A stretch of 5,476 nt of DNA, taken from positions 590 to 6,065 of the forward strand of contig DUIL01000047.1 of the NCBI GenBank assembly GCA_013330385.1. The letters run 5' to 3'. Positions 1 through 5,476 of this stretch are shown here, piece by piece (position 1 is the stretch's first letter; every line of letters begins with the position of its first letter). The stretch comes from Candidatus Thalassarchaeaceae archaeon. GTDB lineage: Archaea; Thermoplasmatota; Poseidoniia; Poseidoniales; Thalassarchaeaceae. Under the pieces are notes generated by a model. That model was not told where the DNA came from. It worked only from the letters and a program-made list of their open reading frames with translations, and made no database searches. The translations under genes were made by a program, and so were the position numbers.

Positions 1-1382
1 ATTCCATTTGCATCAATATCGAATGTGACTTCAATCTGCGGAATTCCACGAGGTGCAGGGGGAATTCCCATCAAGTGGAAGCGGCCAAGAGTGGTATTAT
101 CTTTAGCAAAATCTCTCTCACCTTGCAAGACATGAACTTCAACAGCGGGTTGGTTATCTGCAGCAGTTGAGAAAGTCTCTGAACGCCGACTTGGGATTGT
201 AGTATTGCGCTCAATCATCATTGTAGTAACACCACCTAGTGTTTCAATACCCAAAGTTAGAGGAGTGACATCTAGAAGTAGAACATCAGTTACTCCATCA
301 TCTCCTACAATAATACCAGCTTGCAAAGCAGCACCTACTGCAACGGCTTCATCTGGATTTATTCCTTTGAATGGGGCCTTTCCAACTTCCTTTTCAATTG
401 CAGTTTGTACAGCAGGAACGCGAGTTGAGCCACCAACTAGGATGACCTTGTCTACATTTCCTTTCTTCAGACCAGCGTCCTTCATTGCTTGACGAGTAGG
501 AGTCATGGTTCTCTCGATTAGTGAACTGATTAAGTCTTCAAATTTAGCTTTAGAGAGGGAGAGATCAAGGTGTTCAGGTTGCCCATCTCGCATTGTGATA
601 AATGGTAGGTTAATCTGTGTGTTTCCAGTGCCGGATAACTCAATTTTAGCTTTCTCAGCAGCTTCTCTCAATCTACTCATTGCTTGGACATCATTCGACA
701 AATCAATTCCAGTATTCTTCTTGAATTCTTCAAGTATCCATTCGATAACGACTTCATCGAAATCGTCACCACCCAGTCTATTGTCTCCACTAGTTGCCTT
801 AACCTCAATTTGAGGCTGGCCATCGACCAAATATATCTCAAGAACAGAGACATCGAACGTTCCACCTCCAAGGTCGTAGACAAGTATAGTTTGGTCTTCT
901 TCCTTATCGACTCCGTAAGCAAGAGCGGCGGCGGTTGGCTCGTTGATAATTCTCAAAACATCAAGACCGGCAATTCTTCCTGCATCTCTTGTTGCCTTTC
1001 TCTGTGCATCGGTGAAATAAGCGGGGCAAGTAATCACTGCTTGTTTGACTTCTTGTCCAAGATATTCCTCAGCATCAGCCTTGAGCTTTTGAAGGATAAA
1101 AGCAGAAACCTCCTGAGGTGTGTAGTTATCATCATCAATTTTCTTCTTCCAATCGGTACCCATTTCTCTCTTGACAGAAAGTATGGTTCGGTCTGGATTG
1201 GTCACAGATTGTCTTTTGGCAGTAATTCCAACGAGTCTCTCGCCATCCTTTGAGAAAGCAACTACAGAGGGGGTAGTTCTGGCTCCTTCCGAATTCGGAA
1301 TTACGATTGCCTGACCTCCCTCTAAGGTCGCTACACAGCTATTTGTTGTTCCAAGATCAATTCCAATTACAGGTCCACTCAT
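1..1382 (-). CDS. dnaK: Hsp70 chaperone DnaK, N-terminal 460 residues (3' end off window)
   Basis: ATP-driven cytosolic chaperone that binds exposed hydrophobic segments, normally working with DnaJ and GrpE; neither is in the window. Read from the ATG at 1382, the protein shows the whole nucleotide-binding domain: phosphate-1 motif GIDLGTTNS (7-15), Lys71 at the place of the catalytic Lys70 of E. coli DnaK, the CPAYFTDAQR and INEPTAAALAYG stretches (119-157), phosphate-2 DLGGGTFD (170-177) and adenosine motif VILVGGSTRVP (313-323). The linker reads VLLLDVTPLTLGIE (367-380), and the substrate-binding beta domain follows (GERDFAKDN, APRGIPQIEVTFDIDANG) up to the window edge. The rest of that domain and the helical lid, about 150 residues, are missing because the window ends. 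It lacks the roughly 24-residue insert that most diderm bacterial DnaK carry after the catalytic Lys, as in archaeal and Gram-positive proteins. It is the second gene of an operon, 22 bp after the small heat-shock gene. Confidence 0.98.
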   Translation of the reverse strand, partial: MSGPVIGIDLGTTNSCVATLEGGQAIVIPNSEGARTTPSVVAFSKDGERLVGITAKRQSVTNPDRTILSVKREMGTDWKKKIDDDNYTPQEVSAFILQKLKADAEEYLGQEVKQAVITCPAYFTDAQRKATRDAGRIAGLDVLRIINEPTAAALAYGVDKEEDQTILVYDLGGGTFDVSVLEIYLVDGQPQIEVKATSGDNRLGGDDFDEVVIEWILEEFKKNTGIDLSNDVQAMSRLREAAEKAKIELSGTGNTQINLPFITMRDGQPEHLDLSLSKAKFEDLISSLIERTMTPTRQAMKDAGLKKGNVDKVILVGGSTRVPAVQTAIEKEVGKAPFKGINPDEAVAVGAALQAGIIVGDDGVTDVLLLDVTPLTLGIETLGGVTTMMIERNTTIPSRRSETFSTAADNQPAVEVHVLQGERDFAKDNTTLGRFHLMGIPPAPRGIPQIEVTFDIDANG

Positions 1383-1388
1383 CCGTAT

Positions 1389-1394
1389 CTCTCC
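1389..1394 (-). promoter_or_regulatory. Shine-Dalgarno site of dnaK
   Basis: On the minus strand GGAGAG lies 6 nt before the dnaK ATG, inside the 22-bp gap after the small heat-shock gene. It supports the chosen dnaK start and translation as an operon-internal gene. The upstream gene and the thermosome gene have no comparable site, the usual archaeal contrast between leaderless first genes and internal genes with a Shine-Dalgarno site. Confidence 0.75.
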
Positions 1395-1404
1395 AATATT
1401 CATT

Positions 1405-2049
1405 TCATTCGCTTTCATCAGCGGCGACAGCTGTAGGGTCAATGTCGAATTTGACATCGAGAATTCCATTATTCAAATCCCACTCCACGATATTGTCTGC
1501 GGTGTGTGGGAGTGTGTAGCGCTTCAGTGGATGAAGTTGTGTAGTTTTCATTAATTGCAAAACGTCTCCACCACTAGTTAGATTCAGTTCGATTTCTTCT
1601 GCTTCAAGATCAACAAATCTTGAAACATCAATAGTTATACACATACGATCCTCATGAATGAAAATATCCTCAAGTAGAAGTTTTGACTTATCTTCATCCT
1701 TTTCTATTTCTTCACTAACTTCAACCTCTGGAGTTGACTCTGAGTCCGAGTCACTTTGGAACTTGACATCAATTCCCATATTTCGGAATATATCAGCCAT
1801 ACCTCCAGGTCCATTGAGCATAGCTTCCATCTGCTTGCGGAATTCTTCGGGATCGGAATCTATTCCCATCCGTATATCAGTTGATGCCATCTGTTCAGGA
1901 TCAATTCCCATTGCTTCGAATTGTTCACGGACTTGACGCATCATGTTTTGCAATAATTCCACATCTACTGGCATACCCATTTCAGAGAACATCCGAGCCA
2001 TTTCTTCGAGGACCCTATCCTCAAAATCGTCACCCGCTCTTCCATCCAT
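1405..2049 (-). CDS. Hsp20/alpha-crystallin-like small heat-shock protein with Met-rich N-terminal arm
   Basis: Likely an ATP-independent holdase that keeps unfolding proteins soluble for the Hsp70 encoded next to it. The 214-residue protein has two parts. Residues 1-95 are acidic, predicted helical and Met-rich (14 Met in 91 residues), with MGID-type motifs at 47, 61 and 91 and a related MGMPVD at 24. An acidic linker (98-121) follows. Residues about 127-203 look like an alpha-crystallin domain: alternating strands, ITIDVSRF, EIELNLTSG, then the family-typical LNNGILDVKF near 192-201. The C-terminal I-x-I motif of classical Hsp20 is not visible. I chose the ATG at 2049 because the reading frame upstream can only start at a TTG (2172) inside the control region, and its 41 extra residues look non-coding. 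A TATA-like element lies about 26 bp upstream, which suits a leaderless mRNA. A CS/p23-like co-chaperone is the main alternative. Confidence 0.8.
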   Translation of the reverse strand: MDGRAGDDFEDRVLEEMARMFSEMGMPVDVELLQNMMRQVREQFEAMGIDPEQMASTDIRMGIDSDPEEFRKQMEAMLNGPGGMADIFRNMGIDVKFQSDSDSESTPEVEVSEEIEKDEDKSKLLLEDIFIHEDRMCITIDVSRFVDLEAEEIELNLTSGGDVLQLMKTTQLHPLKRYTLPHTADNIVEWDLNNGILDVKFDIDPTAVAADESE

Positions 2050-2055
2050 GATACC

Positions 2056-2080
2056 ACTACACAACTCGAGGTTGTATAGT
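2056..2080. promoter_or_regulatory. Imperfect palindrome over the TATA-like element of the small heat-shock/dnaK operon
   Basis: Two 10-base arms, ACTACACAAC (2056-2065) and GTTGTATAGT (2071-2080), pair at 9 of 10 positions across the 5-bp spacer TCGAG. On the minus strand the distal arm contains TATACAA (2078-2072), centred about 26 bp before the ATG at 2049, the spacing expected of a TATA box for a leaderless transcript. The palindrome spans from this element to within 6 bp of the start codon, where archaeal repressors often bind to block TFB/TBP or polymerase. The symmetry is read directly; the operator role is inferred. Confidence 0.5.
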
Positions 2081-2145
2081 GCGAGAGTCCGCCTATATTT
2101 GAATGGAACGGTAGCGGGTGCGTGGTTAGGTACGTGTGAGAGTCC
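2079..2145. repeat. Direct repeat GTGYGAGAGTCC, two copies
   Basis: GTGCGAGAGTCC (2079-2090) and GTGTGAGAGTCC (2134-2145) match at 11 of 12 positions with starts 55 bp apart, both in the divergent control region upstream of the small heat-shock gene. The first copy abuts the palindrome. They could be paired binding sites for a regulator, but two short copies are weak evidence. Confidence 0.4.
2092..2105 (-). promoter_or_regulatory. ATTCAAAT box, possible upstream promoter element of the small heat-shock operon
   Basis: On the minus strand CATTCAAATATAGG contains an AT-rich AAATATA core about 48 bp before the ATG at 2049. It nearly matches CATTCAAATTAGG in front of the thermosome gene. It may be an alternative TATA box, giving a leader of roughly 22 nt, or an upstream activator site; the TATACAA nearer the gene fits a leaderless start better. 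Confidence 0.4.
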
Positions 2146-2216
2146 AACTGAGACGTTGCCGTTTCTATTCAAATGGGCCCCTGCAGTCCTTTTTCTTTGG
2201 AATTCTTCTTACATCG

Positions 2217-2229
2217 CATTCAAATTAGG
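2217..2229 (+). promoter_or_regulatory. Candidate core promoter of the thermosome gene
   Basis: CATTCAAATTAGG places its AT-rich core about 24 bp before the ATG at 2249, the TATA position for a leaderless transcript, and there is no Shine-Dalgarno sequence near that start. It shares its first nine bases with the minus-strand box at 2105-2092; a further ATTCAAAT sits at 2167-2174. A pyrimidine-rich stretch (about 2187-2210) lies just upstream. The sequence is a poor match to a classical TATA box, so the assignment rests on position and recurrence. Confidence 0.4.
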
Positions 2230-2248
2230 TGCTTGATTCGCCAATGAC

Positions 2249-3844
2249 ATGGTCGAGTCCGAGCACGATGTGGCTTTACAGGATACTGACCGTATTGAGG
2301 GTCGTTCTGCTCTTGTCAACAATGTCAATGCAGCATTGGCTCTTGCAGGTGCAGTGCGCTCAACATTAGGCCCCCGTGGCTCTGACAAAATGTTAGTTGG
2401 GGGAAATGGAGAAATTATTGTTACAAACGACGGTGTTACTGTACTTGAAACGGCTAAGGTTGAGCACCCTACTGCCAATCTGTTAATCGCTACAAGTTCG
2501 GCACAAGATAGGGTGGCACGAGACGGAACCACAACTTCAGTTCTTCTTACTGCTGAATTACTTCGAAACGCATTGGAATTGACAAGAATTGGTATCCATC
2601 CTTCTTTGATAATGAATGGTTACCGATTGTCAGTTGAGGAGTCACTTTCTGAACTTGGTAAAATTTCGATTCAACCTAATGATTTGCAACTTAGAGGAGT
2701 TATTGAGACTACTCTTGCAGGAAAGATAGACGTTGGATTAGCAAATCGGATAACAGAGATTGCTATAGAAGCCGCTGATACACTTTCTGAAGAGCAAGGT
2801 GGAGACGATCTAGAAAGGGTACGAGTCAAGAGACTGCGAGTAGCAGGTGGTTCGGCATCAGAATCAGAAATAATTCATGGATTAGTACTACGAAAGCAAC
2901 GCCTTGATTTCACCACACCTAGTTCTTCACATGGTGGAGTTATTGCAATCGTCGATGGTGGACTTGAGAATGCTGAACTCGAATTAGATGCTCAAATTGA
3001 AATCCAAAGCACTGGTGTTTTGGCTGGATTTCATCAGAGAAAATTGGAGAAATTGAGGCAGAAAGTCGCTCGACTTACTGAACTTGGTGTCGAATTACTT
3101 TGTGTGCGTGATGGTATTGCAGACGAAGTAGTTCCTATGCTTAAAGAGGCTGGAATTACTGCTTATCGCAGATTCGAGAGAGAAGATTTGGAGCGTCTTT
3201 CCATTCTTACAGGGGCTACTATGATTCGTACTGTTAATCGCTTGTCAAAAGAGGACATAGGACATTACAAATCTAGGTCAGAAGAAAAGATAGAGGATGT
3301 ATGGCACCTTAGAATAGATGGCGAAGGTGCTGCAATGACTGCTTTGCTAAGAGGAACAACCCCAATTATGAGAGAAGAGGTAAGTAGAGCCTTCGATGAT
3401 GCACTTGGTGTAGCGTATCGATTATCTAGAGATAATCTGATTCTTCCAGGAGGAGGTGCAACACAGACCCATTTAGCAAGGCATCTAAGAGCATTTTCGA
3501 CTACTCAAAAAGGACGCGAACAGTTAGCTATTGAAGGCTTTGCAGATGCTTTGGAAGTCATTCCAAGAGCCCTCTCTGAGAACGCGGGACTTGATCCAAT
3601 TGATGAGACATTAGCTCTTTCTGCGGCTCAAGTAAAATCTGGGCCATGGATTGGTTTAGATGTAATGTCTGGAGAAAATAAAAACATGCAAGAGGCTGGA
3701 ATTACCGACCCATTATTTGTTGCCCGCCAAGCTTTGGAAGGTGCAACAGAAGCGGCGATTAGCATTCTTAGAATTGATGATGTACTTTGGGCCAAGGTCG
3801 AGGCAGGAACTCCTGATTGGAGAGATGAAGAAGAACAAGATTGA
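2249..3844 (+). CDS. ths: Thermosome subunit (group II chaperonin, TCP-1/Cpn60 family), divergent
   Basis: Subunit of the double-ring, ATP-driven archaeal chaperonin that encloses and folds proteins in the cytosol. The 531 residues cover the whole fold: TLGPRGSDKML (39-49) and TNDGVTVL (59-66) of the nucleotide pocket, RDGTTTS (91-97), Lys159 in TTLAGK at the position of the gamma-phosphate sensor, an apical domain with the helical protrusion (about 247-276) that serves as built-in lid, Asp384 in DDAL (the hydrolysis Asp), LPGGGA (399-404), and ENAGLDPID plus ILRIDDVL near the C-terminus. Oddities: Arg91 replaces the usual Gly before DGTTT, the family GGGAxE Glu is Gln406, and the C-terminus is acidic (WRDEEEQD) without a GGM-rich tail. 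The ATG at 2249 is the first in frame after a stop at 2234. The gene is divergent from the small heat-shock/dnaK operon. It may be a specialised paralogue beside a canonical subunit elsewhere. Confidence 0.96.
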   Translation: MVESEHDVALQDTDRIEGRSALVNNVNAALALAGAVRSTLGPRGSDKMLVGGNGEIIVTNDGVTVLETAKVEHPTANLLIATSSAQDRVARDGTTTSVLLTAELLRNALELTRIGIHPSLIMNGYRLSVEESLSELGKISIQPNDLQLRGVIETTLAGKIDVGLANRITEIAIEAADTLSEEQGGDDLERVRVKRLRVAGGSASESEIIHGLVLRKQRLDFTTPSSSHGGVIAIVDGGLENAELELDAQIEIQSTGVLAGFHQRKLEKLRQKVARLTELGVELLCVRDGIADEVVPMLKEAGITAYRRFEREDLERLSILTGATMIRTVNRLSKEDIGHYKSRSEEKIEDVWHLRIDGEGAAMTALLRGTTPIMREEVSRAFDDALGVAYRLSRDNLILPGGGATQTHLARHLRAFSTTQKGREQLAIEGFADALEVIPRALSENAGLDPIDETLALSAAQVKSGPWIGLDVMSGENKNMQEAGITDPLFVARQALEGATEAAISILRIDDVLWAKVEAGTPDWRDEEEQD

Positions 3845-3846
3845 GG

Positions 3847-4800
3847 CTAACCCTTCAATCCAGAAATCATCGCATCACAAAGAGCATTAAGGTCATAATC
3901 AGCCTTCCAATGCCAATCCGATTGAGCCATGGAATCATCGATTGAATCCGGCCATGAATCAGCATATTCCTGTCGCACATCTGGTCTGAAATCACAAGTG
4001 AAGTCCGGCACTCGTGCTGCCACGGCATCAGCTAGTTCTCCTGCTGTGAATGAAATTCCAGAGATATTGTAACCCCCTCTAGCACTTCCAATGGAATCGA
4101 TAGGTGCATCCATTAGAGCGATTGTAGCCCGAATTGCGTCATCCATGTACATCATTGGTAATCTTGTTTCAGCTTTGACGAAGCAGTCATAATGTCCATT
4201 TTCTAAAGCAGCATGAAAGATATCTACTGCATAATCGGTAGTACCTCCTCCTGCGGGTGATCTGTAAGAGATTAGTCCAGGATAACGAATTCCTCGTACA
4301 TCGACACCGTATTGCTTCCAGTAATTCATTGCTAATCTCTCTCCTGTGACCTTTGTTTTTCCATAGATTGTGGTCGGATTCAGTGAACACACTTGCGGTG
4401 CATGCTTAGGTGCATCTGGTCCAAATACGGCAATTGATGATGGTGCATAGACGCGTAATCGATGTTTCCTAGCGGCTTCAAGTACAGTAATTGTACCTCC
4501 TACGTTGATTCGTTCACATAATTCTGGTTTCTTCTCACCAGTAGCCGAAAGTATTGCTGCTAGATGGTAAACGGTACCTATTTCTTCTTCTCGAACAACT
4601 TTGTCGAATCCATTTGCATCAATCACACTCAGATGCCTGTATGGCCCTCCTGTGACACATGAATGGTCAGGAAGATCTCGAACATCACTGGCTACAACGG
4701 CATCTTTTCCATGTTGTAAGCGCAGAGCCTCAACCAACTCTGTCCCTATTTGTCCAAGGGCCCCGGTAACCAATATTCGATTCCCAGATGCTCCCGCCAT
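3847..4800 (-). CDS. tdh: NAD-dependent L-threonine 3-dehydrogenase, SDR/epimerase-type
   Basis: Oxidises L-threonine with NAD+ to 2-amino-3-ketobutyrate, which a CoA-dependent lyase (not in the window) splits to glycine and acetyl-CoA. The 317-residue protein is an extended short-chain dehydrogenase: GALGQIG (13-19) is the Rossmann glycine motif, Asp39 at the end of the second strand favours NAD over NADP, Ser121/Ser122 lie at the catalytic Ser position and Tyr146-x3-Lys150 is the catalytic pair. RYPGLIS (172-178) followed by GGGTTDYA (184-191) separates threonine dehydrogenases from UDP-glucose epimerases. This class is unrelated to the zinc-containing Tdh of E. coli and Pyrococcus and is known from Thermoplasma, Flavobacterium and animals. 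Its length is normal and the ATG at 4800 sits just before the glycine motif. The stop lies 2 bp from the convergent thermosome stop; the gene is divergent from pyrG. Confidence 0.92.
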   Translation of the reverse strand: MAGASGNRILVTGALGQIGTELVEALRLQHGKDAVVASDVRDLPDHSCVTGGPYRHLSVIDANGFDKVVREEEIGTVYHLAAILSATGEKKPELCERINVGGTITVLEAARKHRLRVYAPSSIAVFGPDAPKHAPQVCSLNPTTIYGKTKVTGERLAMNYWKQYGVDVRGIRYPGLISYRSPAGGGTTDYAVDIFHAALENGHYDCFVKAETRLPMMYMDDAIRATIALMDAPIDSIGSARGGYNISGISFTAGELADAVAARVPDFTCDFRPDVRQEYADSWPDSIDDSMAQSDWHWKADYDLNALCDAMISGLKG

Positions 4801-4910
4801 AACCGCTAGCGGAGGTCAGGCGATTCATGAACTTGTGATACAACCGCCTTCACCTTATTCGGGCGAATGTTGATATGCGAGACACGTTGGCTTCAAACCC
4901 CGTTGATTGC
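4801..4910. promoter_or_regulatory. Divergent promoter region between tdh and pyrG
   Basis: This 110-bp gap must hold both promoters. No clear Shine-Dalgarno site precedes either gene on its own strand; the GGAGGT at 4811-4816 is on the plus strand, so it cannot serve tdh, and it is far from the pyrG starts. Weak AT-rich candidates are GATATG (4872-4877) for pyrG, and on the minus strand TTGTATCA (about 4841-4834) or GAATAAGG for tdh. A 10-bp perfect palindrome, CCGCTAGCGG (4803-4812), sits 2 bp before the tdh ATG. None of these is compelling. Confidence 0.4.
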
Positions 4911-5476
4911 ATGAAGTATGTCGTAGTCACGGGTGGCGTCCTCTCTGGACTTGGTAAAGGAATAACTGCTTCGAGCATCGGTGTTTTGCTGAAATCCGCT
5001 GGACTGCGCCTCAGTTCTGTAAAGATTGACCCGTACCTAAATTCCGATGCTGGGACAATGTCTCCCTTCGAACATGGGGAAGTATTCGTTCTCGATGATG
5101 GCGGCGAGGTCGATCTTGACCTTGGTAACTACGAACGTTTTCTAGATTTGGCCCTAACTCGTGAAAATAACATCACCACAGGTAAGGTATACGCTAATGT
5201 CATCGAGAAGGAGCGAAGAGGCGATTATCTTGGTAAGACCGTTCAAGTCGTACCCCACATTACTAATGAAATTCAAGAATGGATTGAGCGTGTTGCGCAT
5301 GTCTCAGCAGATGGTTCGGGTCAAACTCCCGATGCCTGTGTGATTGAGTTGGGCGGAACTGTTGGTGACATTGAGAGTGCACCATTTATCGAAGCTCTAA
5401 GGCAATTCCAGTTCAGAGTCGGACAAGAGAATGTTTGCTTCGTTCATGTTAGTCTAGTTCCAGTAATGGGGCCAGT
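4911..5476 (+). CDS. pyrG: CTP synthase, N-terminal 188 residues (3' end off window), eukaryote-like
   Basis: Makes CTP from UTP, ATP and glutamine, the last step of de novo pyrimidine synthesis. Only the ATP-dependent amidoligase domain is present; about 350 further residues, including the glutaminase domain, lie beyond the edge. Visible motifs are the P-loop-like GGVLSGLGKG (8-17), KIDPYLNSDAGTMSPFEHGEVFV (38-60), the Mg-binding region VDLDLGNYERF (67-77), KERRGDYLGKTVQVVPHIT (100-118) and ELGGTVGDIES (146-156). Start at 4911 (MKYVVVTGG) matches the N-terminus usual for the family; an in-frame ATG at 4875 would add 12 residues, MRDTLASNPVDC, with no better ribosome site. The wording FLDLALTRENN, ITNEIQEWIERVA, the 15-residue stretch before CVIELGG, and RQFQFRV resemble eukaryotic CTP synthases more than bacterial PyrG, judged from memory. 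The gene is divergent from tdh. Confidence 0.96.
   Translation, partial: MKYVVVTGGVLSGLGKGITASSIGVLLKSAGLRLSSVKIDPYLNSDAGTMSPFEHGEVFVLDDGGEVDLDLGNYERFLDLALTRENNITTGKVYANVIEKERRGDYLGKTVQVVPHITNEIQEWIERVAHVSADGSGQTPDACVIELGGTVGDIESAPFIEALRQFQFRVGQENVCFVHVSLVPVMGP

Noticed and set aside
684..1253. A 189-residue open frame on the plus strand
   Set aside because: It lies wholly antisense to the conserved dnaK ATPase domain and resembles no family I know; long open frames opposite dnaK are a familiar artefact.
1658..1936. Ser/Ile-rich open frame on the plus strand opposite the small heat-shock gene
   Set aside because: Its Ser/Ile bias comes from reading the antisense of acidic, Met-rich codons; no start signal is seen.
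2050..2172. A 41-residue N-terminal extension of the small heat-shock protein, giving 255 residues
   Set aside because: It needs a TTG start, its sequence does not resemble the rest of the protein, and it would cover the TATA-like element, the palindrome and the repeats. The ATG at 2049 has a well-placed TATA-like element.
2187..2210. T-rich tract read as a transcription terminator
   Set aside because: It lies between two divergent starts, where no transcript is expected to end, and no hairpin precedes it.
4601..4873. A 90-residue plus-strand open frame reaching into the tdh/pyrG gap
   Set aside because: It is mostly antisense to the Rossmann-fold region of tdh, with no family resemblance and no ribosome site.
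4875..4910. Upstream ATG of pyrG adding MRDTLASNPVDC
   Set aside because: The ATG at 4911 matches the usual N-terminus of the family and the extra residues show no conservation I recognise. It is not excluded, because neither start has a Shine-Dalgarno site.

Overview
The window looks like compact genomic DNA from an archaeon. It holds a group II chaperonin (thermosome), short gaps between genes, and first genes that lack Shine-Dalgarno sites while an operon-internal gene has one. The Hsp70 lacks the long insert found in most diderm bacterial DnaK. A short-chain-dehydrogenase-type threonine dehydrogenase of the kind known from Thermoplasma points to Thermoplasmata-related Euryarchaeota, and marine Group II (Poseidoniales) is my best guess. 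The lineage is an inference; no rRNA or other marker is present.

Layout: (1) 1-2049, minus strand: a two-gene heat-shock unit. A Met-rich Hsp20/alpha-crystallin-like small chaperone comes first, followed 22 bp later by dnaK, which runs off the left edge. (2) 2050-2248: a 199-bp divergent control region with an imperfect palindrome over a TATA-like element, three ATTCAAAT boxes and a GTGYGAGAGTCC direct repeat. (3) 2249-3844, plus strand: a complete, divergent thermosome subunit. (4) 3847-4800, minus strand: NAD-dependent L-threonine 3-dehydrogenase, tail-to-tail with the thermosome gene with only 2 bp between the stops. (5) 4801-4910: a second short divergent promoter region. (6) 4911-5476, plus strand: the N-terminal third of a CTP synthase whose sequence reads like the eukaryotic form; it runs off the right edge.

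The left two-thirds is a protein-folding block: a holdase (Hsp20-like), the Hsp70 foldase and a chaperonin are transcribed away from one shared control region, which suggests common stress regulation. The right third is metabolic (threonine catabolism, CTP synthesis) with no evident functional tie to the chaperones. I see no RNA gene, mobile element, CRISPR array or clear factor-independent terminator. The points most worth following up are the shared chaperone control region, the altered nucleotide-pocket residues of the chaperonin, the Met-rich arm of the small chaperone and the eukaryote-like CTP synthase.
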